A stretch of 64,000 nt of DNA from JADJXV01 sp964527785 (lineage in GTDB: Bacteria > Bacteroidota > Ignavibacteria > Kapaibacteriales > UBA961): the NCBI GenBank assembly GCA_964527785.1, contig CAZGNO010000008.1, positions 1-64,000 on the forward strand, read 5' to 3'. The notes below the pieces were generated by a model, which was given only the letters and a program-made list of their open reading frames with translations, had not been told where the DNA came from and did not search any database. Each line of letters starts with the position of its first letter. The first letter of the stretch is position 1. A program made the translations under genes and the position numbers. Shown here in pieces: positions 1 through 7,810 of this stretch.

Positions 1-53
1 TCGGCTGAAACTCTGAACGTGCTATCGGCTCGCACTCTGAACGGGCTATCGGC
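1..53 (+). repeat. 24-bp direct repeat at the left edge, cut by the window
   Basis: Two consecutive 24-bp units starting TCGGCT and ending GCTA sit at 1-24 and 25-48, followed by TCGGC of a third. They differ at a few bases and encode in-frame octads SAxTLNxL. The array may continue to the left of the window. Confidence 0.7.
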
Positions 54-456
54 AAGAAGGGAAGAAATTTACAAAGATGTGCCGTTGGTTGAAAATCCAT
101 ATACGAATTTACTAAATGATATAAATTCAAAGAAACGCAAACACAATCAAGCCGATTACGGTCCTAAATACGATCCTAAAGAAAATCTTTGCGGTACTCA
201 AATGTGTACAGCCGGTCATCTGATAAATATGGGCGGTGAGTCAGGATACGCTTTATTAAAAAAATGCGGTAGTTTTTCTGAAGCAGCGACATTAATTCAC
301 TTAAAATCATGCCCTGATATGCCATTGCAGAATTTTGGAGGAATAGAGCAATCCCACGCAATGGCATATATAGAATTAATGGCAGAATTTGAACAGAGAC
401 CGGATAAATCAGTGAACTTTTCTGAATTCTTTGAATTAAAATTGATTGAAGAATAA
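1..456 (+). CDS. Hypothetical phage protein, 5'-truncated by window edge
   Basis: The frame is open from base 1, so the true start lies upstream; a GTG at 19 is only an internal candidate. The visible N-terminus holds an octad repeat (SAETLNVL, SARTLNGL, then SAR). The rest (about 130 residues) has a short Cys/His cluster (LCGTQMCTAGHL) and an acidic C-terminus. I recognise no family. It is the first of a string of same-strand, closely spaced early phage genes; the next start lies 14 bp downstream. Confidence 0.6.
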   Translation, partial: SAETLNVLSARTLNGLSARREEIYKDVPLVENPYTNLLNDINSKKRKHNQADYGPKYDPKENLCGTQMCTAGHLINMGGESGYALLKKCGSFSEAATLIHLKSCPDMPLQNFGGIEQSHAMAYIELMAEFEQRPDKSVNFSEFFELKLIEE

Positions 457-469
457 GAACGGAGGCGTC

Positions 470-832
470 ATGCCGGACGAACCAATATATATGAGTTTAA
501 GCAAACTGTCTCACAAATTGGGAATTCACAGAAACTCTCTAGCAGTAGCTGTTAAAAATGGAGACCTTGTGCCAAGTTGGAAAGTCGGTAAGCGGTATTT
601 ATTCACACTGGATGATGGGAAAAAGGCGGGGATAAAAACAGTTGAGAACGCTAAAAAAGCAAGCAAACTGCCATTGAATGTGAAAAAGGACATTTGCAAC
701 TCAAATCCAAAAACAACGGCTTTCGGCAAAGAACTACTAGCAGAAATGAAGGAAAGAGAAAACTTATCAAAACGAGAATCCGACCTATCGGATTCGGTAG
801 TTACTAAAAATGGCAAGGTTAGACTTAATTAA
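470..832 (+). CDS. MerR/excisionase-like helix-turn-helix protein
   Basis: The ATG at 470 is preferred because GGAGG (461-465) sits just in front of it; the frame is open slightly further upstream without such a site. The N-terminal 50 residues read as a winged HTH of the excisionase/MerR type: helix-turn-helix KLSHKLGIHRNSLAVAVKNG followed by a wing with WKVGKRYLFTLDD. The remainder is basic and low in complexity. Family knowledge suggests DNA binding, either an excisionase-like directionality factor or an early regulator; no integrase is visible to decide. The HTH call is from motif reading only. Confidence 0.6.
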   Translation: MPDEPIYMSLSKLSHKLGIHRNSLAVAVKNGDLVPSWKVGKRYLFTLDDGKKAGIKTVENAKKASKLPLNVKKDICNSNPKTTAFGKELLAEMKERENLSKRESDLSDSVVTKNGKVRLN

Positions 833-859
833 CATTTTATCAATTTTTAGGAGACAATT

Positions 860-1111
860 ATGCAAGGATACATAGCAAAAGATGCCGAGACATTAGAGGG
901 CGAATACGGTCACGTATTGCAAGCGACGGGGAAAGTATTGCAAATATCAGGATTAGGGGCTACTGGCAGCGTTATTGGTCTTGGTGAGGCAATGGAGGAA
1001 GCTCTTGAGGAATTAGCAGTTGAAACATTCGATTACGAGCGTAAAAAATCAGCTGCGATACTTTACAGTTTACAGCCGCAACATGAACTTTTTGGGAGGG
1101 CTTACGCATGA
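860..1111 (+). CDS. Small hypothetical phage protein (83 aa)
   Basis: A good ribosome site (TAGGAGA, 849-855) precedes the ATG. The protein is mixed alpha-helical in appearance, with a Gly-rich stretch (ISGLGATGSVIGLGEAM) and an acidic helix after it. No family recognised. Its stop overlaps the next start in an ATGA (1108-1111), so the two are probably translationally coupled. Confidence 0.6.
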   Translation: MQGYIAKDAETLEGEYGHVLQATGKVLQISGLGATGSVIGLGEAMEEALEELAVETFDYERKKSAAILYSLQPQHELFGRAYA

Positions 1112-1308
1112 GAAAAGTACAATACAATGGAAGTAAGCCGGGTGAAATCAAATACGGGCTATTCCATGGCTGGGGTTTTGAAGCTGCGGAGGGTAGTTAT
1201 AATCAGCCCGGAAATACAATGTGGAGTGTAGCAATAATTGAAGATAGTGACGGACAGGTACACTTAATTTCAGCAGACAGAATAAAATTTACAGAAAGTC
1301 CAATATAA
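1108..1308 (+). CDS. Small hypothetical phage protein (66 aa)
   Basis: It starts in the ATGA overlap with the preceding gene and has GGGAGG 8 bases upstream. It is rich in Gly, Trp and aromatic residues (YGLFHGWGFEAAEGSY) and looks like a small beta-strand protein. Family unknown. Its stop overlaps the next small frame in TAATG. Confidence 0.6.
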   Translation: MRKVQYNGSKPGEIKYGLFHGWGFEAAEGSYNQPGNTMWSVAIIEDSDGQVHLISADRIKFTESPI

Positions 1309-1439
1309 TGAGAAACTATTTTATAATATTCGATTGGGATGGAATTGAGACTGATGAAAAAGAAGAAAAACCACATTTGCCGGAAGCTACTATTCTCCCG
1401 ATTTTTTCCTTTCTTCTTTACATGAATTTTATTTTTTGA
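1308..1439 (+). CDS. Possible 43-aa phage mini-protein
   Basis: The ATG at 1308 shares bases with the preceding stop (TAATG), the same coupling arrangement used several times elsewhere in this phage (11006-11010, 29803-29807, 31560-31564). The product begins MRNYFIIFDWDGIET, has an acidic/basic middle and a hydrophobic C-terminal 15 residues (ILPIFSFLLYMNF) that could be a membrane segment. There is no homology call; the coupling is the main argument. Confidence 0.4.
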   Translation: MRNYFIIFDWDGIETDEKEEKPHLPEATILPIFSFLLYMNFIF

Positions 1440-1440
1440 A

Positions 1441-1647
1441 ATGCACAAAGCTAAAGAGTATAGAAAATTAAGACCTAACGAAAAATTACTGAACGATGCT
1501 ATTATAGCATTAGAGCAGAATCTATGTACTCCTCAAGAAGTGAATTTTGTAGAATCAAAAAGAAACTGGTTCAAACGCAAACATCACAGAAAGAATTTCA
1601 ATAAACAGGAAACTATTTTACTTAAATCAATCGGAGCAAGAGCATGA
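1441..1647 (+). CDS. Small basic hypothetical phage protein (68 aa)
   Basis: Starts one base after the preceding frame ends. It is highly basic and helical (FVESKRNWFKRKHHRKNF), which would suit nucleic-acid binding, but no family is recognised. No strong Shine-Dalgarno sequence is visible, so expression may depend on coupling. Confidence 0.5.
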   Translation: MHKAKEYRKLRPNEKLLNDAIIALEQNLCTPQEVNFVESKRNWFKRKHHRKNFNKQETILLKSIGARA

Positions 1648-1696
1648 AAAACAAAATACTACGGATTCCACGAACTGAATCCAACTATTCAATAAA

Positions 1697-1729
1697 AAGC
1701 CCTATTCGGCTGCAACCGTAACAGGGCTT
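1697..1729 (-). terminator. Hairpin with T-run on the minus strand
   Basis: AAGCCCT (1697-1703) pairs with AGGGCTT (1723-1729), with an inner CGG/CCG stem. Read on the minus strand the right arm is followed by TTTTTATT, a good intrinsic terminator; read on the plus strand there is no T tract. No minus-strand gene is seen nearby, so its role is open. A 25-codon plus-strand frame from 1644 to 1721 runs into it. Confidence 0.4.
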
Positions 1730-1764
1730 GTTAAAACACTCACATTCAAATATAGTATAAAATT

Positions 1765-2685
1765 ATGATAAAAAAAATTAAATCCGGTGAAAACATTGAT
1801 GTTTCACAAGTAAAAATCTTGGTTTATGGTCAACCGGGATTAGGCAAAACTACTCTTTCTTTTACTTCAAAAAATCCTCTTGTTCTTGATTTTGACGGAG
1901 GTGCGCACCGTGCAGGGAATCACAAAGTTGGTGAAATTTGGCAGTTTGAATCGTGGAATGACGTGGTAGAAATGATGAAAAATCCGACTGAAATTCAGGG
2001 TTTTGACACTATAATCATTGACACTGTAGGTAGATGTTTAGACTTTTTAACTGCTTTTTTAATTAATGAAAACCCTAAAAACGGTAATAAGAACGGGAAT
2101 TTAAGCATTAGCGGTTGGGGGGATTTGAAAGCAACGTTCTCAATGTGGATTAAACAACTATCTATAATGGGAAAAGATGTAATTATGATTGCTCACGATA
2201 AAGAAAAAGACGAAAACGACGTGCGTATTTTACGCCCAGATGTTTCCGGTGGAAGCTACGGTGAAATAGTTAAACAAGCTGATTTTATTGGTTATATGTC
2301 CATGGTTGGTAAATCAAGAACATTAGACTTTAATCCCACAGATAGAACCATTGGGAAAAATTCTGCTTGTTTCCCCCCATTAACGATACCCAGCATTTTA
2401 GATGAACCAAATTTTATGGCTGTTAAAATTGATGAAATGAAAGTAAAATTATCGGGAATGAGTGAAGCAGATTTGAAGGTTAGACAGCAAGTTGAAGATT
2501 ACAAAATTCAAATAGCAGAACTCACAGAACCTTATCAGTTTGATGAAATACAGTCTGTTACTCTACCTGAACTTGATGAACCGATAAAAACACAAGTCAA
2601 AAATATTCTTTGGAAAGAAGCAAAAAAACAAGGATTAGATTTTGACAAAAACACAAGTAAATTCATAATTAAGAAAGCTGTTTAA
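1765..2685 (+). CDS. Sak4-like phage RecA-fold ATPase (AAA_24)
   Basis: The 306-residue product has a Walker A (VYGQPGLGKTTL, about residues 20-31) and a Walker B (DTIIIDTVG, about 81-89), then a sensor-like VIMIAHDKE. This is the layout of the phage nucleotide-binding AAA_24 family that contains the Sak4 single-strand annealing/recombination proteins. Sak4-type proteins work with a single-strand binding protein and often a nuclease; the very next gene (2 bp away) is a PD-(D/E)XK nuclease, which supports a recombination role. The C-terminal 100 residues are charged and less typical. Confidence 0.8.
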   Translation: MIKKIKSGENIDVSQVKILVYGQPGLGKTTLSFTSKNPLVLDFDGGAHRAGNHKVGEIWQFESWNDVVEMMKNPTEIQGFDTIIIDTVGRCLDFLTAFLINENPKNGNKNGNLSISGWGDLKATFSMWIKQLSIMGKDVIMIAHDKEKDENDVRILRPDVSGGSYGEIVKQADFIGYMSMVGKSRTLDFNPTDRTIGKNSACFPPLTIPSILDEPNFMAVKIDEMKVKLSGMSEADLKVRQQVEDYKIQIAELTEPYQFDEIQSVTLPELDEPIKTQVKNILWKEAKKQGLDFDKNTSKFIIKKAV

Positions 2686-2687
2686 TT

Positions 2688-3308
2688 ATGAGAATATCAG
2701 TAACAACAATAGAGAGTTACCGTCGATATTTGGGCGGTGTTGATGACGAAAAAAAGCTAATCGATTCAATTACAAAACGCAGCCCTCCTACTGAAAACAT
2801 GATGCGTGGAACAGCATTTCATTCAATACTTGAAAGTCCGGGACAATATTATATAGAGCAATCAAATATTTACGATTGCAACAGTATTGTATTTAATGCA
2901 GAAATAGTAAATCAATGTATCCCGGTGATAGATTATTCAGGTGCATTTGAAATGAGTAATACAAAGATTTACAGTATTGACGGCGAACAGATAACTGTAT
3001 CGGGTAGATGTGATCAGATCATAGGTTCAAAGGTCGTAGAAAACAAAACGAAGTGGAGTACATTCGATATTGATTCTTATCAGGAATCCTGTCAGTGGCG
3101 TTTCTATATTGATATTTACAACGTTAGTGCTGTTAAATACAATGTGTTTTGCATGAGTGCTTTGGTTGCCGGAATACGGTTGAATTCAATAGAAGTATTT
3201 GAAATGCACCCGTACCCAAACCTGAAAAACGATGTGAATTTTCTTCTAAAGCAATTCGTTGAATATATCCATTTTAGAAAATTAGAAGAGTTTTTCCCTA
3301 ATAAATAA
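2688..3308 (+). CDS. PD-(D/E)XK nuclease (RecB/Cas4-like exonuclease)
   Basis: The 206-residue protein shows the conserved order of this fold: an N-terminal GTAFHSILES helix (His near residue 45), then GRCDQI with the catalytic Asp, VVENKTK with the E-x-K pair about 12 residues later, and QESCQWRFY as the QxxxY-type motif. Such phage exonucleases resect double-stranded ends for annealing. It is separated by only 2 bp from the Sak4-like gene, forming a recombination pair. The exact substrate polarity cannot be read from sequence. Confidence 0.75.
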   Translation: MRISVTTIESYRRYLGGVDDEKKLIDSITKRSPPTENMMRGTAFHSILESPGQYYIEQSNIYDCNSIVFNAEIVNQCIPVIDYSGAFEMSNTKIYSIDGEQITVSGRCDQIIGSKVVENKTKWSTFDIDSYQESCQWRFYIDIYNVSAVKYNVFCMSALVAGIRLNSIEVFEMHPYPNLKNDVNFLLKQFVEYIHFRKLEEFFPNK

Positions 3309-3317
3309 TCCCCCAAC

Positions 3318-3365
3318 ATCAGCACGGCAAACTCTATGCTGCAAACAACGGAAAACCGTGCTGAT
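3318..3365. repeat. Perfect 10-bp inverted repeat between operon segments
   Basis: ATCAGCACGG (3318-3327) and CCGTGCTGAT (3356-3365) are exact inverses separated by 28 bases. The 72-bp gap holding it is one of the few gaps in this gene string. The loop is long and no T tract follows, so it could be an RNA hairpin, processing site or operator rather than a terminator. Confidence 0.5.
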
Positions 3366-3380
3366 TAATTTAATAAATCT

Positions 3381-3812
3381 ATGGAAAACTCAAATGTTGG
3401 GTACGAGCAAGGAGAATCGTGCAATCGTGACGGTTGTGTAGGGATAATAGAAGAGCACTACAGGACTGAAAGTTGTTCGTGCCATATTAACCCGCCTTGC
3501 TCTTCCTGTGTTGAAAGTAGAGCGTATTGCCCTGTATGTGATTGGGACGGCAAAGAAGAGCAGGAAGAAAAAGAACACATTGCATCAGAGAAATGGAGAA
3601 ATATGACAAAATCTAATTCTGTTACAGAACCTGTATTTGTTGATGACGGGAAGCGATATAATGTGGTGAAATATTTTGATACTCATCCTGAATATAAGAT
3701 AGGTTCAAATCTAAATTTACAAGAAGCCAAGAGAGTACAATTAGCCCATATAAAACAAGAATCTGCTTACGTAACTTTTGAAATAAGAGAAATAGAAACT
3801 TTGAGGTTATGA
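3381..3812 (+). CDS. Cys-rich zinc-binding-type phage protein
   Basis: 143 residues. The first 60 carry many Cys: CNRDGC, then CSCHINPPCSSC and CPVC, consistent with one or two zinc-ribbon knuckles. The C-terminal half (from about 80) is a separate mixed domain with a YNVVKYFDTHPEYKIG stretch. No family name can be given. It overlaps the next gene in ATGA. Confidence 0.55.
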   Translation: MENSNVGYEQGESCNRDGCVGIIEEHYRTESCSCHINPPCSSCVESRAYCPVCDWDGKEEQEEKEHIASEKWRNMTKSNSVTEPVFVDDGKRYNVVKYFDTHPEYKIGSNLNLQEAKRVQLAHIKQESAYVTFEIREIETLRL

Positions 3813-4039
3813 ATAACACTCAAGATTTATTCACTCAAAAAGAGTTACGAGTAGTATTCATCTGCACTATTAACGGGAAAGGTTCTACTCGAAAAGCAAC
3901 GGAATCAGAGCTACAGTTAATAGACAAAACTATAGATTTTAGTACAATCGAAAAAGGGTGTGTTGTCCCTGGAATTAACACAAAGTTTGAAAGTTTTGGT
4001 GTACACATGAATACGGTTTATTTACATGAATATAAGTAG
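3809..4039 (+). CDS. Small hypothetical phage protein (76 aa)
   Basis: Starts within the ATGA overlap with the Cys-rich protein and overlaps the next gene by 14 bp, so it lies in a coupled trio. The product begins MNNTQDLFTQKEL and has a beta-strand-like start (LRVVFICTI). Unknown function. Confidence 0.55.
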   Translation: MNNTQDLFTQKELRVVFICTINGKGSTRKATESELQLIDKTIDFSTIEKGCVVPGINTKFESFGVHMNTVYLHEYK

Positions 4040-4349
4040 ATGGAGATACAAAGCAACAGGAGCATACAAACCTGTTTCAAATCCTGAAGAATGGGAGTGT
4101 TGCCCAAACTGTGGATTAAAACCGCTCCGTTGGTGTTACAACAATGATGACAGTACCGCCTGCGGGTGTGGTGAAAGTCAATACGACCATTTCTCTATTC
4201 ATGCTGAATCAGCAATGAGTTATGCAAAAAGACATAACTGGAGTATGAGGGGATATAAAGACGCGGAGCTTCGGAACAATTGGAATCACTGGGTAAAAAC
4301 TGGTGAAGTATTGTTTCCTCCTGAATTAAGGAATAAAGATAAATGGTGA
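4026..4349 (+). CDS. Zinc-ribbon protein resembling Lar restriction-alleviation proteins
   Basis: 107 residues. It has CCPNCGLKPL near residue 26, a second Cys pair ACGCGES near 46, and ends with an aromatic LRNNWNHWVKTG. The order CPxCG, second Cys pair, then a WN-type helix matches small phage Lar-like proteins, which counter or modulate type I restriction. The similarity is by motif only, and general zinc ribbons are an alternative. It closes a three-gene overlapping cluster. Confidence 0.45.
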   Translation: MNISRWRYKATGAYKPVSNPEEWECCPNCGLKPLRWCYNNDDSTACGCGESQYDHFSIHAESAMSYAKRHNWSMRGYKDAELRNNWNHWVKTGEVLFPPELRNKDKW

Positions 4350-4377
4350 TTTTTTAATTTTTATTGGAGTAATTACA

Positions 4378-5136
4378 ATGGGAAAAGATGACACAACATT
4401 AGCAGCATTGATTGTAGAGAATGAATCTCAAGGGATGCTGCCTGAACGTCTGTCAGACGGTGAAATTGAGACCTCTGAACAATTAACCATTGAGGATGGA
4501 ACGGATTCCGTAGCGGAACAAACGACGGAATCTGCTGAAGAGCTACAAACCGAACCACGTCCAGAAACACCGGTTGAAAAATTGGTAAAACTGGGTGCAA
4601 AACGCAAAGATAAAATGATTGATATAGAAATGTCAATCGAAAACAAACTCCAATTACTTGAAGAATTTCATAATGAATCTATTGAGCTTAAATCTGCTGA
4701 AGATTTATTTGCAAAAGAACGTTCTGCACATAACTCATTCAAAAAGAACAAGGAATTATCATTAGAAGAATTAAATGTAATCCTTAAAGAGGGTGGAGGG
4801 AAAAGAACGGTTTCTTCGTGGGAAATTCAAGGTTTCAAACTACTCTCTCAATTGACAGTAAATGAAATTGCAGAAATCGGACTTACCGATGAAGATAGCG
4901 TAAATATGATAGTGCTGAACCGTGACGGTAAAATCATTGACAGATACGGATTGAGTGATGATGATTTGCAATTAGAGATTGAATGGTCACGGAAAGAAGA
5001 TGCTGCGATTCAGAAACAGGTGTATTTGTCGGAACATGAATCCGATCCGGTACCTGAATCAGAAACGGAAATCGGCGAAACAACGATTGATGAAACAATT
5101 CAGGAAAACATTTCCGATGAAAATGAAGACTTATAA
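4378..5136 (+). CDS. Acidic hypothetical phage protein (252 aa)
   Basis: GGAG lies about 10 bases before the ATG. Both ends are acidic and low-complexity (residues 1-65 and 215-252). The middle contains a helical, charged region (residues 65-125) and a possible folded segment with VNMIVLNRDGKIIDRYGLSD. I do not recognise it. Its end overlaps the RuvC-like gene by 20 bp. Confidence 0.55.
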   Translation: MGKDDTTLAALIVENESQGMLPERLSDGEIETSEQLTIEDGTDSVAEQTTESAEELQTEPRPETPVEKLVKLGAKRKDKMIDIEMSIENKLQLLEEFHNESIELKSAEDLFAKERSAHNSFKKNKELSLEELNVILKEGGGKRTVSSWEIQGFKLLSQLTVNEIAEIGLTDEDSVNMIVLNRDGKIIDRYGLSDDDLQLEIEWSRKEDAAIQKQVYLSEHESDPVPESETEIGETTIDETIQENISDENEDL

Positions 5137-5602
5137 ATACTTGGTAGGGATAGACCCTGGAGCATCCACCGGGGTTTGTCTCTACAACAAAATAACCCGT
5201 AAAATAATGTACGTGAAAACGGTGGATATGTTTGGAGCATTTCGGGAAATAGAGATTATAGATAAAACAAAACTGCCAGACGGTGGAAAAATGCAATCTA
5301 TCTGTAAAATAATCATAGAAGACCCGAATCTGAATGGTCCTACATTTTTCAAAGAAGGGGTAATGTCACAAGCGGCTATGAATAAAGTATCACAGAACGT
5401 AGGAGCTAATAAACGGGATGCTGCTCTATTGATTGAGAAGTGTAAAAATTTAGGGTTTGACGTGGAAACTATAAAACCTAAAAAAGACAAAAACAAGAAG
5501 AAGGGGAAAATCAATCACGAGGAATTTGTACTAAAAACAAAATTTGATTCACGCTGCTCTCAACACGCCCGGGATGCTGCGATGTTAATTTTCGGGCGGT
5601 AA
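5117..5602 (+). CDS. RuvC-like Holliday junction resolvase / RNase H-fold nuclease
   Basis: The frame is open upstream, but the fold begins at MKMKTYKYLVGIDPG, so the start is placed at 5117 (5123 also possible). Strand 1 carries the first catalytic Asp in VGIDPGASTG. The second acidic site is in CKIIIEDPN and the C-terminal one in HARDAAMLIFG, the typical RuvC spacing in about 160 residues. Such phage enzymes cut branched DNA made during replication and recombination before packaging. It fits with the Sak4-like and PD-(D/E)XK genes upstream. Confidence 0.75.
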   Translation: MKMKTYKYLVGIDPGASTGVCLYNKITRKIMYVKTVDMFGAFREIEIIDKTKLPDGGKMQSICKIIIEDPNLNGPTFFKEGVMSQAAMNKVSQNVGANKRDAALLIEKCKNLGFDVETIKPKKDKNKKKGKINHEEFVLKTKFDSRCSQHARDAAMLIFGR

Positions 5603-5639
5603 AACACTATAAGTTTTTAATACTTAGGGAGATATAAAA

Positions 5640-5840
5640 ATGGCAGATGATCCAGTTGAAAAAATAATAGTTAATGATTTGAAAACACTGCTAAAAAACA
5701 AATCAATAAAGCCAAAAGACTTAATGGAGTGGAGTAATTCTGAAAGCAGAGTTGATAAGAACATTCAGTCTGATGAAATTAAAATTGAAGTTTCAGGTTT
5801 TTTTGTTTCTGTTAAAAAAACTTTGGATAAACGAACATGA
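5640..5840 (+). CDS. Small hypothetical phage protein (66 aa)
   Basis: GGGAG lies about 9 bases before the ATG. The product is short, lysine-rich, with an amphipathic N-terminal helix and a C-terminal strand pair (IKIEVSGFFVSVKK). It overlaps the next gene in ATGA (5837-5840). Unknown function. Confidence 0.55.
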   Translation: MADDPVEKIIVNDLKTLLKNKSIKPKDLMEWSNSESRVDKNIQSDEIKIEVSGFFVSVKKTLDKRT

Positions 5841-6229
5841 ATACCTATGCAAACTCATACTGTTCAACACCGGATAGGATTATAAATCCACAGTATTACA
5901 CAAACAGCGCAATCTTGCAACGAATTCGAGAAAGCCGCGATATGCGTAAAAACTCTAATCCTTCAGGTAATGAACACCTAATCGAAATTTACAAGAATCA
6001 CGCAGATACTCTTACATTCTTGAATAGTCCGCGATGCAAGCGGTTGTCAGAGATTAGTGATTCAGATATAAATACTATTTGTCGGTTTTACACTGAGGGT
6101 GTACAGGTAGTGAATTTAGCAGGGATATATGAGCTATGTGAAAAAGAGATTCAAATATTACTCTCTATTCACTGTGATAATTATCAGCAAATAGCGGACA
6201 GCCGCAAAGGTAAAACTGTAAAAGCATAA
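5837..6229 (+). CDS. Hypothetical phage protein (130 aa)
   Basis: Coupled to the preceding gene by ATGA. Mainly helical, with LSEISDSDINTICRFYTEG and a following Leu/Ile-rich helix that could form an HTH, but this is too weak to name. It directly precedes the replication gene, so a helper role in replication control is possible but is inference only. Confidence 0.5.
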   Translation: MNTYANSYCSTPDRIINPQYYTNSAILQRIRESRDMRKNSNPSGNEHLIEIYKNHADTLTFLNSPRCKRLSEISDSDINTICRFYTEGVQVVNLAGIYELCEKEIQILLSIHCDNYQQIADSRKGKTVKA

Positions 6230-6236
6230 ACAACCT

Positions 6237-7146
6237 ATGACCTACATCGAACTAATCAATCATTTTTGGCAAATACGTAGAACCATCGATTTTTCCCACA
6301 CGGAGGCGGATTTTTACTTCATGCTATTGCAGGAAGCGAATCTGCGTTTTTGGGTAAATCCGGTACCGATTTCCACACGCACAATGACGCTTAATCTCAA
6401 CATGACCAATAAAATGGTAGTCGAAACACGCAACAAGTTGAAGCAAAAAGGAATGATTGATTTTTCAGAGGGTAAGAGGCGTTCAGATGTCCCAAGTTAT
6501 ACAATTTTATTCCCTTTAGTTTCTACAGNNNNNNNNNNNNNNNNNNNNNNNNNNNNNNNNNNNNNNNNNNNNNNNNNNNNNNNNNNNNNNNNNNNNNNNN
6601 NNNNNNNNNNNNNNNNNNNNNNNNNNNNGAAACCAAAACGGAAACCAAAACGGAAACCAAAACGGAAACCAAAACGGAAACCAAAACGGAAACCATATAA
6701 GAGAAGACTTAAGACAAGAGACAGAAGAAGAAGAAGAGAAGAAAGAAAAAAATGAAAAAAAGAAAACCGTTTTTAAACCACCTTCTCTCGATGAGTGCAG
6801 AAAACACTTCATTGTCGAACTTGAACCCGATTACGGGTCGGCTACCGCTGTAAACGAAGCTGATAAATTTTTCAACTTCTACGAATCAAAGGGCTGGTAT
6901 GTAGGCAAAAACAAAATGAAATCTTGGGCAGGTGCTGCCGGAGGGTGGATTGCACGAAATAAAACGAATTTTAACAACGGAGGCGGTAATGGCAAAAACA
7001 ATGGCGGAAATAGGTCGGCAACTTCAGACAGAGGTGGTAGCCCTTCAGAACTTGCAGACAATGCCCGGAAATGGGAAAATCTCCGTACCGGCAAACAATC
7101 AACTACCCGTCCTGTCCTCAGTCTTGGCGGGGGAACAGATACTTGA
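6237..7146 (+). CDS. Phage replication-initiation type protein, split by an assembly gap
   Basis: The N-terminal 97 residues look like a winged HTH (MTLNLNMTNKMVVETRNKLK, then KGMIDF) as in phage replication organisers. After 100 N the frame that continues reads NQNG repeats, an acidic linker (RQETEEEEEKKE), then a helical domain with FYESKGWYVGKNKMKSW, a hallmark C-terminal motif of Bacteroidota phage replication proteins, and a Gly/Asn-rich tail. The two halves are in different frames only because the N count is arbitrary, so I treat them as one gene. Its last 158 bp overlap the next gene. Confidence 0.6.
6529..6628. other. Assembly gap of exactly 100 N
   Basis: One hundred N is the usual placeholder for a gap of unknown length. 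It ends directly against a 12-bp tandem repeat, so a repeat collapse is the likely reason. The reading frame across it cannot be trusted. Confidence 0.95.
6629..6693 (+). repeat. 12-bp tandem repeat, unit GGAAACCAAAAC
   Basis: At least five copies follow the gap, ending in GGAAACCATATAAG. In the frame that continues into the conserved C-terminal domain they encode NQNG; another frame gives a basic KPKR-like artefact. The array probably extends into the gap. Confidence 0.85.
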
Positions 7147-7810
7147 CCCTTCGGATTTATCACTTCAAATGCGTGTTCAGGGCAGCTTTTGGATAAAATT
7201 ACAAAGAAGTGAAGTTACAGACCCCGAAAGCAATTACAGACTTTTGGCGATAAATATCCTTGAGACTGCAAAAAGCAAAGGTTACAGTGCATCGGACATG
7301 GAAAGGGCTTGTAAGAGATTTGAAAGCAAACCTCAGTACGGGGATAGGATTGAGATTGCCAATTTTTTTGATGATGAAGCTGAAAAACTCTACCCGTATT
7401 CGTGGTGTCAGAAACTCCATGCTGAGGGAAAATATAAATGGAGCGATTTTGACGGGTACCGGATAGAGAAAGGGCAACCACTCAAATGGAGGTTACATGA
7501 CGATAAAAAAATATCAAACCTAGAATGTGTCGTTTGGGCTGGTAGGAACATTGAACCGCCAAAACCTACACAATGTGCCGATGAAGGTGTGAAAAACCCC
7601 ACAAAATCAAAGGACGTAGGCAAAAACGACTATATTTCTGTTTGGTATGTGAAGCAAATTTCTACTCTTCATCTGAAAGTATATGAATTGGAGGAAAAAT
7701 TGAAGAAAGCTGAGCGAAAAAACGGTGAATATGAATCTACTATTGAAAAATTGCAGATGCAGACAGGTCAAAAAGATTGGATGAAGGCAGTTAATAGGGT
7801 GCAGGAATGA
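6989..7810 (+). CDS. Hypothetical phage protein following the replication gene
   Basis: The frame opens at 6932, but the ATG at 6989 has GGAGG at 6979-6983 and is preferred, giving 273 residues. The C-terminal 50 residues form a coiled coil (LKVYELEEKLKKAERKNGEY). The middle has a Trp-rich segment (YPYSWCQKLHAEGKYKWSDF). I do not recognise the family. If the start is right, bases 6989-7146 are coding in two frames. Later ATGs at 7063 and 7168 would shorten or remove the overlap. Position suggests a replication accessory role. Confidence 0.55.
   Translation: MAKTMAEIGRQLQTEVVALQNLQTMPGNGKISVPANNQLPVLSSVLAGEQILDPSDLSLQMRVQGSFWIKLQRSEVTDPESNYRLLAINILETAKSKGYSASDMERACKRFESKPQYGDRIEIANFFDDEAEKLYPYSWCQKLHAEGKYKWSDFDGYRIEKGQPLKWRLHDDKKISNLECVVWAGRNIEPPKPTQCADEGVKNPTKSKDVGKNDYISVWYVKQISTLHLKVYELEEKLKKAERKNGEYESTIEKLQMQTGQKDWMKAVNRVQE

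Noticed and set aside
6629..6755. Basic KPKR-repeat protein tail after the gap
   Set aside because: It is the wrong frame after an arbitrary 100-N gap. The frame continuing into WYVGKNKMKSW gives NQNG repeats instead.
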